A DNA stretch of 47,467 nt from Terriglobia bacterium. Lineage in GTDB: Bacteria; Acidobacteriota; Terriglobia; Bryobacterales; Bryobacteraceae. The notes beneath the pieces are model-generated. The model did no database searches, was not told the DNA's origin, and saw only the letters and a program-made list of their open reading frames with translations. The translations under genes and the position numbers were made by a program. The stretch's first letter is position 1. Each line of letters opens with the position of its first letter. Shown piece by piece: positions 8,465-15,924 of the stretch. The stretch covers positions 1 through 47,467 of the forward strand of contig JANXYJ010000054.1 in NCBI GenBank assembly GCA_025350105.1. Reading direction: 5' to 3'.

Positions 8465-10507
8465 TTAGTTCCCGATTGCCGTGCCCAGCGCCTGCGATCC
8501 GGCCACACCATTCAGGGTAAAGGTTACGGGCACAAAATCGTTGGCCGCGATTCCCTTGGGCACCACCACATTGAACTGATACAAGCCAACGTCGTACATG
8601 GTGGGGCCAGAAACATAAGGAGAGAGCCCGGCATAAAGGACCGTGGCCGGCACGCCGCCGATCGATATCTGAAAGGTCCCTTGCAACTGGCCAAGAAAAG
8701 TAAATGCCTGGCCAGCCTGCGGAGAGGCGGGTCCGGTTGGCGATTGCGCGGGGGCGAGCGCGCCAAAGCCGATGCCGTAAAGAATGATGACGTCACCCGC
8801 CTTGGCGGGCCGACGGCCGGCGGTAATGGCAGGCAGAACAAAGGTGCCATCGGCGAAGAATGCGGCCATATATTGCCCGCGAAGAGAATTCCAGCCTGGC
8901 GGCGCGGCCAGCAAAGGCTGTACCGGGTTCACCGTGAGTTTAAGCGCGGTGCTGCTGCCGTTGGCCGTGGTCACCACCACATCCTGCTTGCCAGTGGGAA
9001 CCGTGGACGGCAAAAGCGCATCGATTTGACCGGGGCTGACGTAAGTAAGATAGGCGGGCTGCCCGCCCACTGTAACCGAAACATCATCCAACTGGGTGGG
9101 GAAGTTACTGGCCAACAGGTCCGTGTAAACCCAGCTGCGCGCCTTGCTGGCCAGGTTGGTGCCGTAGATTTCGACCCAACTGCCGGGGGCCGAAGCGTTG
9201 CCTAAGGAGGGCGCAGCGCCGCCGAAATCCGACGCACTGATGATCCCGTTGGGATTGATAGCGGGTCCGCTTCCGGTAGTGATCGGCGTTGGCGTCAGCA
9301 AACGCACAATCGCATTGGTGGTATCGCTGACGTAGACATTTCCGCTGGCGTCCACCGCGATGCCGCGCGGAAAATTCATTCTGGCGGCCAACGCCACGTC
9401 GCCATCGCCGCTATAGCCGGGAAGGCCCAAGCCCGCAATGGTATGAATGGTGCCGTCGGTTGCCACCACGCGAATGCGCTGATTGAAGGTGTCCGCAATG
9501 TATAGGTTACCCGAGCCGTCGAAGGCAATCGCCTGCGGATAATTCAGTTTGGCCTTGGTGGCCGGGCCACCGTCGCCGGAAAATCCGCCGGTGCCGGTGC
9601 CGGCAACGGTCGAAATCGTGCCAATCGTCGCAGGCGCCACAGGCAGCGTGTACTTGCGAATCACATGATTATCGGTATCGGCGAAATACAGGTTGCCCTT
9701 GGAATCGAACGCGAGCCCTTGCGGACGATTGATCTGCGCCGCAGTGCCCAGGCCGCCGTCACCGGTATACTCCGGCGCCCCCGTACCAATCACTGTGTTG
9801 ATGTTCAGGTCCGTGCCCACTTTGCGGATGCGGTTGTTGTTCGTGTCGGCAATGAAGTAGCTGCCGTCACTGGCAATGGCCGCCGCGTAAGGAAAGTTCA
9901 GTTGCGCGCCGGTGGCCAGCGCCGCATCACCGGAATACCCGGCAACTTTGTTACCCGCGACGGAGCTGATGTTGCCGTTCGGGGCGACCAGGCGGATCAG
10001 GGCGTTGCCGGAATCCGCAAGGTAGACGCCCGCGGTTCCCGCAGCGATGTTGGTGGGGCTATGCAGTTGAGCCTTGGTGGCCGCCGCCCCATCGCCAGAA
10101 AGTCCGGCTCCTAAGGTGTTACTGCCGGCAAACGTATTGATGGTGCCGGTGCCGCCCGAGCCCACGGAAACCGTGCGCACCACGTGGTTCAATTCATCGG
10201 CGATGTAGAGCGTGTTGCCGGAAAGCGCCAGGCCCAGCGGCGCGTTCAATTTCGCCGCCGTGGCCGCACCGGCGTCGCCGGCAAAACCGCTGTTGATGGT
10301 CACTGCGCCCGTGGTACTGTCTGTGGTGGGGACCGATCCCACGACGGTGCTGATCTTATAGCCGGGCAGGGTCTGGCCATAACCTGGCACTTGCGAAAGC
10401 AAGGCGGCCAAGGGCAGACAGAGCGAGAACGGTACGAAAGACAGCTTTAAAAAAGACGGCTTTCGGGCGGAGCGAACAATAGATGGCTGAGAAACGGAAA
10501 ACTTCAT
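8465..10507 (-). CDS. Secreted NHL-repeat protein with Solibacter-type C-terminal domain
   Basis: 680 residues. A signal peptide (about 1-45, ending VPGYGQ) precedes about six NHL-type repeats between residues 50 and 405 (for example GLALSGNTLYIADELNHVVR and GIAVDASGNVYVSDTTNAIVR), each preceded by a GDGG/GDAA glycine-rich turn. They form a beta-propeller. The C-terminal ~250 residues (SWVEIYGTNLA, VTVGGQPAYLTYVSPGQI, GDVIILYGIGFG, LYQFNVVVP) match the repeat-rich C-terminal domain described from Candidatus Solibacter usitatus, which is strong taxonomic evidence. The ligand or enzymatic role is unknown; an extracellular binding function is inferred. Confidence 0.85.
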   Translation of the reverse strand: MKFSVSQPSIVRSARKPSFLKLSFVPFSLCLPLAALLSQVPGYGQTLPGYKISTVVGSVPTTDSTTGAVTINSGFAGDAGAATAAKLNAPLGLALSGNTLYIADELNHVVRTVSVGSGGTGTINTFAGSNTLGAGLSGDGAAATKAQLHSPTNIAAGTAGVYLADSGNALIRLVAPNGNISSVAGNKVAGYSGDAALATGAQLNFPYAAAIASDGSYFIADTNNNRIRKVGTDLNINTVIGTGAPEYTGDGGLGTAAQINRPQGLAFDSKGNLYFADTDNHVIRKYTLPVAPATIGTISTVAGTGTGGFSGDGGPATKAKLNYPQAIAFDGSGNLYIADTFNQRIRVVATDGTIHTIAGLGLPGYSGDGDVALAARMNFPRGIAVDASGNVYVSDTTNAIVRLLTPTPITTGSGPAINPNGIISASDFGGAAPSLGNASAPGSWVEIYGTNLASKARSWVYTDLLASNFPTQLDDVSVTVGGQPAYLTYVSPGQIDALLPSTVPTGKQDVVVTTANGSSTALKLTVNPVQPLLAAPPGWNSLRGQYMAAFFADGTFVLPAITAGRRPAKAGDVIILYGIGFGALAPAQSPTGPASPQAGQAFTFLGQLQGTFQISIGGVPATVLYAGLSPYVSGPTMYDVGLYQFNVVVPKGIAANDFVPVTFTLNGVAGSQALGTAIGN

Positions 10508-10661
10508 TCGATTAAGGAGTCCTGCGAAGTTGTTCTATGTATTGACGTTGCGTCTGGCAAATTCTGAGGGCCGCGACGGTCAAAGTCGAGAAAGCACTTT
10601 CTGACTGTACCATGTGCGGGTATTTTGCGGGCCGCGATTTGTAGGCCGAAGCCGGACATCC

Positions 10662-10689
10662 CTTACCAAACCAGCCTTACCAAACCAGC
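10662..10689. repeat. Two 14-bp tandem units
   Basis: CTTACCAAACCAGC occurs twice head to tail in the divergent intergenic region 10508-10723. Its period is not a multiple of three. The rest of the region shows no clear gene or hairpin. Confidence 0.85.
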
Positions 10690-10723
10690 CAACTGGCCAA
10701 GCGGACCCGTTATCATAAATTCC

Positions 10724-11284
10724 GTGAGCACCTCTGCGGAGTCTCCTTCCGGCAACGCCCCATCTACACCTCGCAAATCCCGTCCGCTGTTGCGCGTCGT
10801 TACCAGCGCGATACTGGCGGGCGTGGTCCTCTATCTGGTGTGGCTGCGCGGCCCGTTTCATTCCAAACCTAAACCAAGCAGCCAACCGCTACGGACACTG
10901 TCACCTTCGGCTGAAGGCGCCGCTGCCTTCGCCTGGCTTCCCCGTTTCCCGGGAGCGGTTACCGAAGACATCACCAATTCGGTGAATCACGAAAGGGTTT
11001 CGCGGAGCTTCCACTTCCGCGTGCCGCCTGCTGCCTCGGCGTCCGGCGACTCTTCCTCAACAGCCCGGTCTGCAACAGCCCCGCCGGCGACAGGCCAGTC
11101 GCCCGATGGCGGTGCGGTTCGCACCTACTACGAGACGCAATTGCGGGCGGCAGGTTTCACCGTTGTTGTTAAAAGTGACGGCGTACTGCACGCGGAAAGC
11201 CCGGACGGAAAACGCATCCTGGAAATGACAGTGGCGGCGAGCCAGGCCGGCGTGGAAGGCAATGTGGCGGCGGTGGAGAAGTAG
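10724..11284 (+). CDS. Hypothetical single-pass membrane-anchored protein
   Basis: About 186 residues from a GTG at 10724. An upstream in-frame start at 10625 would add a Pro-rich tail that overlaps the 14-bp repeat and is unlikely. One membrane segment (LLRVVTSAILAGVVLYLVWL, about residues 22-41) is followed by a periplasmic part with PRFPGAVTEDITNSV and a C-terminal segment VRTYYETQLRAAGFTVV. The latter resembles small periplasmic domains that begin with a helix and two strands. No known family is assigned. Confidence 0.6.
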   Translation: MSTSAESPSGNAPSTPRKSRPLLRVVTSAILAGVVLYLVWLRGPFHSKPKPSSQPLRTLSPSAEGAAAFAWLPRFPGAVTEDITNSVNHERVSRSFHFRVPPAASASGDSSSTARSATAPPATGQSPDGGAVRTYYETQLRAAGFTVVVKSDGVLHAESPDGKRILEMTVAASQAGVEGNVAAVEK

Positions 11285-11414
11285 GGTCTGTTTATTTGGG
11301 AGCTGGAAATAGCGGCCAGGAGAGAGTAGCATTGCCCGAACGGCGAAGCCCGCGAGTGATGGCCGCGATTTTAAGCGAGCGGCGCTAACGGCGGTACCTT
11401 TTCCCCGTATCCTC

Positions 11415-11459
11415 GTCCAATAAAGCGACAGCCAATAGAACGACGTCCAATAAAACGAC
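11415..11459. repeat. Three 15-bp tandem units upstream of the ECF sigma gene
   Basis: GTCCAATAAAGCGAC, AGCCAATAGAACGAC and GTCCAATAAAACGAC in the non-coding leader 11285-11501. Nothing else was recognised in that leader. Confidence 0.85.
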
Positions 11460-11501
11460 GTCGAAGAGATCGCAAGGAAGGCAGACGGAACAAGAGGTCA
11501 C

Positions 11502-12257
11502 GTGGCGCAGGTGGTGGTTTTGCCCGGTGTTGTTTTGCCCGGCGTTGTTTTGCCTAGTCGAGAGGCTGGAGCCCAAGCCGGTAGTGAAGCTCGAATCGAA
11601 AAAGCAACCGGAAGGCGGGGGGAGCGTAGGGTTACGGCGGGAGCGAATTCAGGCATCGCCCGCGCTGCGGCGACGGAGCGCGAGAAGGTGGACGAGGCCG
11701 GGTTGATCCGGGCGGCTCAGGCAGGGGACCGTGCGGCCTTCGATCAATTGGTGCGGACCTACGATCACAGCGTTTTGCGCTTGGCCAACAACATGTTACG
11801 GTCTCCGGAAGATGCCCGTGACGTGTATCAGGAAACGTTTTTGCGCGTGTACCGGAACCTGCACACCTTCCGCTTCGATTGCAGTTTTCACACCTGGGTT
11901 TATCGTATTGCGACGAATTTATGTTTGGATCAGCTGCGGAAGCGCAAGGTGCGGCGGGAGGAACCGGTGATTCAGGTGACACCGGAGGGAACCCGCGACC
12001 GGCTGGATACTGTGGCCGAGGAACATGCCGATGGCGATCCGCTGCGGAGCTTGTATAGCGGGCAGATCCGGCGGCGGGTGCGCGAGGCGCTGGGTGAATT
12101 GACGCCGCGCGAGCGGATGGTTTTCGAACTGCGGCACTATGAAGGTCTGCGGTTGAAAAATATTGGCGAGATTGTAGGAACCACGGAAGAGGCCGCGAAG
12201 AACTGTCTGTTCCGCGCGACACAGAAGATGCGGGCAGCCTTAGTGGAGTTTGCTTAA
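11502..12257 (+). CDS. ECF-family RNA polymerase sigma factor
   Basis: 251 residues from GTG 11502, supported by an AAGAGG ribosome site about 5 nt upstream. Region 2 spans about 65-135 (LIRAAQAGDRAAFDQLVRTYDH, ARDVYQETFLRVYRNLHTF, FHTWVYRIATNLCLDQLRKRK). Region 4 spans about 185-245 (ALGELTPRERMVFELRHYEGL, LKNIGEIVGTTEEAAKNCLF). The first ~60 residues are an unusual extension containing a VLPGV repeat from a 15-bp array. An internal GTG at 11688 would remove it but lacks spacing for a ribosome site. The next gene encodes a zinc-finger anti-sigma candidate, the standard arrangement. Confidence 0.92.
   Translation: MAQVVVLPGVVLPGVVLPSREAGAQAGSEARIEKATGRRGERRVTAGANSGIARAAATEREKVDEAGLIRAAQAGDRAAFDQLVRTYDHSVLRLANNMLRSPEDARDVYQETFLRVYRNLHTFRFDCSFHTWVYRIATNLCLDQLRKRKVRREEPVIQVTPEGTRDRLDTVAEEHADGDPLRSLYSGQIRRRVREALGELTPRERMVFELRHYEGLRLKNIGEIVGTTEEAAKNCLFRATQKMRAALVEFA
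11517..11557. repeat. 15-bp tandem array in the sigma-factor N-terminus
   Basis: GTTTTGCCCGGTGTT and GTTTTGCCCGGCGTT plus a partial third unit encode VLPGV-VLPGV-VLPS. Confidence 0.88.
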
Positions 12258-12307
12258 GCGGCAAGCTGGAAACAAATTCGCCCGGCGGCGAAATGCGAGG
12301 AATTTCC

Positions 12308-13336
12308 ATGAATACAGAAAATGGTGAAGCAAATTGTGAACCGGTCCGGAAGCAGTTCGCGCTGCTGCTGTATGGCGAGTTGAGCTTCGACCAGGAAGAG
12401 CAGGTGGAGGCGCATCTGGATACGTGCGCCGAGTGCCGACAGTCGCTGGCCAAGCAGCAGACTCTGCATGAAGCGGTGAGTGCCGCGGCGGTGACCGCAT
12501 CGCCCTTCTTGCTGGAGCAGAACCGCGCGCAGTTAAGTGAACGCCTGGACCATGAAGGGCTGGATCCACATGCAAGAACGCCACAAAACAAAAGCTGGTG
12601 GCGTGATTTAGCCGGGGCCTTGCAGGTGGGTTGGGCGAATCCATTTGCGCAGCATGCTGGATTGCGGCCGGTTTTTCAACCAATTCTGGCGCTTGCGCTG
12701 GTGGCTACGGGATTTGTGGGCGCGAGAATGTTGCCGGATAGCTTCAGCATGCCGGGAAATCAAGCTGGACTTTTGGGTAACGCGCGGGTGCGCAACGTGG
12801 CGGCGGATGGAGATGGGCGGGTTCGGATCATCATCGATCAAACCCAGGAACGGACCATCACCGGAAGGATGAGCGATAAGGACATCAAAGCGCTGTTGAT
12901 GTCCGCGGCCAAGGACGCGCCGGATGCCGATTTACGGGCGCAAACGGTAACCATTCTGAGTGAAGCGAATTCAGTAGGAGAGGTTCACGACGCATACAAC
13001 GACGCATACAACAACGATGTTCGGCAAGCGCTGCTGTTTGCTTTGGCCAACGATCACAGTGAAAATGTGCGGGCCGTGGCGATGAAAGGGCTGCGCCGCT
13101 ATGCCGAGGACCCGGCCGTGCAGGGCGCGTTGGCACAGGTCTTGTTGGCTGAGGGCAATGCGCGAGTGCGTACGGACGCCATCGATATGATGTTGAGCAC
13201 GCGGCGGGGGCCGGTGCTGGACCGCCACATCATCGGCGCGCTGCAGGAATTGATGGATCGCGAAGACAACGGCTATGTTCGCGACCAGTGCCGGCGCATG
13301 CTGGAAGCGTTAAAGGCATCTCCGGAAACTTACTAG
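12308..13336 (+). CDS. Zinc-finger anti-sigma factor candidate with HEAT-like repeats
   Basis: 342 residues from ATG 12308 (GAGGAA about 6 nt upstream). The N-terminus has a ZAS-type anti-sigma motif H-x3-C-x2-C (HLDTCAEC, about 35-42). A single hydrophobic segment follows (about 122-137, PILALALVATGFVGARML). The C-terminal part (about 180-340) is helical and HEAT-like, with paired units such as RQALLFALANDHSENVRAVAMKGLRRYA. It lies 50 bp after the ECF sigma gene and should sequester that sigma factor at the membrane. The periplasmic HEAT-like domain would be the sensor or a partner-binding domain. That arrangement is inferred. Confidence 0.82.
   Translation: MNTENGEANCEPVRKQFALLLYGELSFDQEEQVEAHLDTCAECRQSLAKQQTLHEAVSAAAVTASPFLLEQNRAQLSERLDHEGLDPHARTPQNKSWWRDLAGALQVGWANPFAQHAGLRPVFQPILALALVATGFVGARMLPDSFSMPGNQAGLLGNARVRNVAADGDGRVRIIIDQTQERTITGRMSDKDIKALLMSAAKDAPDADLRAQTVTILSEANSVGEVHDAYNDAYNNDVRQALLFALANDHSENVRAVAMKGLRRYAEDPAVQGALAQVLLAEGNARVRTDAIDMMLSTRRGPVLDRHIIGALQELMDREDNGYVRDQCRRMLEALKASPETY
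12989..13012. repeat. Two 12-bp tandem units
   Basis: GACGCATACAAC repeated twice encodes DAYN-DAYN between the membrane segment and the HEAT-like part of the anti-sigma candidate. Confidence 0.85.
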
Positions 13337-13445
13337 AAGCCGGTTGAAAAAAAGGGATTTTCGGCACGCCCTAACCGTCGCCGCTGGGGTGCGATCTGTT
13401 CCTGCTGGTGGCTGTTCTTGGTGAATCAGTTTGAGGATGAGGTTT

Positions 13446-14312
13446 ATGAAAAACATTCTTGTGGGTACTTCCGTTCTTGCGTTGGGTAGTTTGCTGTGGG
13501 GCCAGACTCCTGTGCAGCCAACGCCGCCAACGCCGCCGACCCCACCCGCTTTGCCGGAAGTGCGTGCATTCCCGTTCGGGCGCGGCGGATTTCTGGGCAT
13601 AGGCATTCGCGAAGTCACGGCGGAACGCGCCAAGGAGCTGCACCTTAAAGAAGAAGCGGGCGTGGAGGTTACGGCCGTGCGCAGTGACAGTCCCGCGGAA
13701 AAGGCCGGACTGAAAACCGGCGACGTGGTGCTGCAATACAATGGTACACGAGTGGAAGGGTTTGAACAGTTTTCGCGGATGGTGCGGGAGACTCCGGTGG
13801 GGCGCGAGGCGCGGTTATTGGTGTTTCGCCGGGGAGCCGATCAAAGTTTCAGCGAGCAGACCATCAACGTGAAGATTGCCCAACGCGGCGCGCCGTTTGT
13901 GGTGAGCGATGGCCAGTTCCGCATGCCCGATATTCCGCGCATGTTTCAAGGCACGCGCAGCGCGATGCTGGGTGTGGAGGCCGAAGCGCTGGAAGGCCAA
14001 CTGGCGGATTTTTTTGGGGTGAAGGAAGGTGTGCTGGTGCGCTCTGTGATTAAGGGCTCAGCCGCGGAGAAGGCCGGGGTCAAGGCGGGCGATGTCATCA
14101 CCAAAGTGGACGCGGCGAAGGTGGCCACCTCGGCGGACATCACCGCACGTTTGCGGGCATTGGCGGGGAAATCGGTTGCAGTAACTCTGTTGCGCGAACA
14201 CAAAGAGATGACGCTGATGGTAACCATGATGGTAAACGCGGAAGCGCCCGAACGCGGGCAAAGGTTCGGGCGCGCCGAACCGGTGCACTTTATTTTTGTC
14301 GATAGCCAGTAG
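13446..14312 (+). CDS. Periplasmic protein with two PDZ domains
   Basis: 288 residues from ATG 13446, which follows a GAGGATGAGG ribosome site. The signal peptide ends near WGQ, and a PTPPTPP linker follows. PDZ1 covers about residues 40-125 (GFLGIGIREVTAE, VTAVRSDSPAEKAGLKTGDVV). PDZ2 covers about 165-255 (VLVRSVIKGSAAEKAGVKAGDVI). There is no trypsin-like catalytic domain, so it is not an HtrA protease. It follows the sigma/anti-sigma pair by 109 bp on the same strand and may act in the same envelope-stress pathway, for example in substrate or signal binding. That link is inferred. Confidence 0.82.
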   Translation: MKNILVGTSVLALGSLLWGQTPVQPTPPTPPTPPALPEVRAFPFGRGGFLGIGIREVTAERAKELHLKEEAGVEVTAVRSDSPAEKAGLKTGDVVLQYNGTRVEGFEQFSRMVRETPVGREARLLVFRRGADQSFSEQTINVKIAQRGAPFVVSDGQFRMPDIPRMFQGTRSAMLGVEAEALEGQLADFFGVKEGVLVRSVIKGSAAEKAGVKAGDVITKVDAAKVATSADITARLRALAGKSVAVTLLREHKEMTLMVTMMVNAEAPERGQRFGRAEPVHFIFVDSQ

Positions 14313-14320
14313 TTTGCTGA

Positions 14321-14380
14321 AGCCGTGTCTATTTGAGGCGTGTCTGTTCAAGCCGTGTCTGTTCAAGCCGTGTTGGTTGA
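14321..14380. repeat. Four 15-bp tandem units between convergent genes
   Basis: AGCCGTGTCTATTTG, AGGCGTGTCTGTTCA, AGCCGTGTCTGTTCA and AGCCGTGTTGGTTGA fill nearly the whole gap between the PDZ gene and the convergent flagellar-cluster gene. Confidence 0.9.
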
Positions 14381-14393
14381 ACAAGCGATAACA

Positions 14394-14906
14394 TCAGTCG
14401 CTGGACAGTTCCGAACCATCGCCGCCAGATCCAACCGCAGCAGAGTTGGCGCGCCGCAGGGAATTGGCGGTGACGGTTTTGAACACCGGCCTCTGCGGCG
14501 CGGGCGCAACGCCGGTCATCTGCTGGACCCGGATCAGCAGTTCCACTTCTTTGCGCGGCACGGCAAGAGCCGCCGCGATGTGCGAAACGTCTTCTCCCCG
14601 CCGCAATAAGCGCATCGCCTGCACTCGCTTATTCAGATTGAAGCCGGCGCGCACGCTGCTGGAAGAAGACGGGTACGCCATGGCGCCCGAATCCATTGCG
14701 CCAGCTTCCAGCAGCAGCGGTTGCTCGGCTTGCTGCAGGCGCTCTGCAATGGCCTGAACAAGTTGATCCTGGTGGCGGGCGGCAATTTGAATGTCCCGCT
14801 TCAAACTGAAGAACAGATACAGGCCGGCCAGCAGGGCTGCGGCCAACAGGGCGTAGCCAATCAGGAAGCTGTGATAGGTTGCGGTTGCCATAGTGGATGG
14901 GTTCAT
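14394..14906 (-). CDS. Membrane protein with C-terminal DUF6115/SwrB-like helix-turn-helix
   Basis: 170 residues. It has one N-terminal membrane segment (about 13-33), a coiled-coil stretch (about 36-62), a Ser-rich linker, and a segment QAMRLLRRGEDVSHIAAALAVPRKEVELLI (about 96-125). This resembles the short helix-turn-helix of DUF2802/DUF6115 proteins found beside flagellar genes; Bacillus SwrB, which promotes assembly of the export apparatus, is of this kind. It is the last gene of the flhA-flhF-fliA-fliY run. The role in flagellar assembly is inferred from position and this weak similarity. Confidence 0.6.
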   Translation of the reverse strand: MNPSTMATATYHSFLIGYALLAAALLAGLYLFFSLKRDIQIAARHQDQLVQAIAERLQQAEQPLLLEAGAMDSGAMAYPSSSSSVRAGFNLNKRVQAMRLLRRGEDVSHIAAALAVPRKEVELLIRVQQMTGVAPAPQRPVFKTVTANSLRRANSAAVGSGGDGSELSSD

Positions 14907-14946
14907 TCGTTCTTGTTAGCGGAGCGTTCGCAAACGCTCGTGGTTC

Positions 14947-15921
14947 TTAACGGAGCGTGCGCAAACGCTCCTGGCGGCTGGACACCGATTGTATGCGGAC
15001 GCCGAAATTTCCTTCCACCACCACCACTTCGCCGCGGGCGATTACGCAATTGTTCACCACCACCTCCACCGGCTCCTGTATGGTGCGGTTCAGTTCGATG
15101 ATGGATCCGGTGGTGAGCTTCAGCACATCCTTTAGCGACACCTCGGCACTACCGAAAGACACGCTCACCGGCAGTTCGACGTCGAGCAAAAGATCAAATG
15201 TCTTGGATTTACCAGCGGCCAAGACAGCGGCGTCATTGGTTCCACTTCCGCCGGTTCCGCTTCCGCCGGTTCCACTTGCGCGGCTTCCACTTGCGCGGCT
15301 TCCACTTTCGCCGGCGGCGGCGCGCGAGGAAGGTGGTTCCGGCATATGGCTGGCAGCGGTCAGTTTGCTCAAAGACTCCAGCAGCGAGTTTTCGATTGCG
15401 ACAAAGATGATTGCGGGAGTTTCGCCCAATAGCAGCGTAAGGCTGCCCCATTGGGCATTCTCAGGTGCACTGTCGTGATTGTCAACGGCTTTGCCGTCGT
15501 GATTGCCAACGGCTTTGCCGTCTTTGGGGGTGACCTCGCGGCCGGCTCGTGCGGAGAGATCTTGTGCCAGCCCGCCCAATGCCTGACTGAGGGTTTCCAG
15601 ATACGAAGAGCGGATGGAATCGGCATCGGTGTCCTCCGGGCCTAACCCAGCCGCGCGCAGAATATGGGTTCCGGCTGCCGTCCAATCGGTTTCCGCGCTG
15701 GCCAGCCAGAGCGCGCCGTCCAGGCCCGCAAGCGGCTGCTTCCACAAAAGGGCACCAGGTAAGGGCGCCTGAGAAGAAGTATTGACTTCCAGTCCAGGCT
15801 TCTCCCCCACCATGGTTTCAAATACCAAAACCAGACGTGCGGAGAACTCCCGCAGCAGCTCTTCAAATAACTGCCGGCTGGGTTCGGTAGGGGGCACATC
15901 CGAATGGGGAGCGTCAGACAA
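14947..15921 (-). CDS. FliN/FliY-like flagellar switch protein with N-terminal extension
   Basis: 324 residues. The C-terminal ~85 residues form a SpoA (FliN) domain (LLLDVELPVSVSFGSAEVSLKDVLKL, VVVNNCVIARGEVVVVEGNFGVRI). The N-terminal ~200 residues resemble a CheC/FliM-like alpha/beta region but are poorly conserved. The join is a Gly/Ser/Arg linker made of five 15-bp units, and a second array (2x24 bp) lies in the middle domain. It probably belongs to the C-ring, regulating rotor switching or export docking. A separate short fliN is present at 25.4 kb, so there are two SpoA proteins. The gene starts 3 bp after the fliA stop. Confidence 0.85.
   Translation of the reverse strand: MSDAPHSDVPPTEPSRQLFEELLREFSARLVLVFETMVGEKPGLEVNTSSQAPLPGALLWKQPLAGLDGALWLASAETDWTAAGTHILRAAGLGPEDTDADSIRSSYLETLSQALGGLAQDLSARAGREVTPKDGKAVGNHDGKAVDNHDSAPENAQWGSLTLLLGETPAIIFVAIENSLLESLSKLTAASHMPEPPSSRAAAGESGSRASGSRASGTGGSGTGGSGTNDAAVLAAGKSKTFDLLLDVELPVSVSFGSAEVSLKDVLKLTTGSIIELNRTIQEPVEVVVNNCVIARGEVVVVEGNFGVRIQSVSSRQERLRTLR
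15238..15312. repeat. Five 15-bp tandem units
   Basis: GGTTCCACTTCCGCC, GGTTCCGCTTCCGCC, GGTTCCACTTGCGCG, GCTTCCACTTGCGCG and GCTTCCACTTTCGCC encode SGTGG/SGSRA on the minus strand, in the linker before the SpoA domain. Confidence 0.92.
15472..15519. repeat. Two 24-bp tandem units
   Basis: Two copies differ at one base and encode DGKAVGNH-DGKAVDNH on the minus strand in the FliY-like protein. Confidence 0.9.
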
Positions 15922-15924
15922 AGT

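Noticed and set aside
7369-8511. Longer start for the outer-membrane barrel candidate
   Set aside because: The upstream 49 codons are charged and would place the signal peptide internally.
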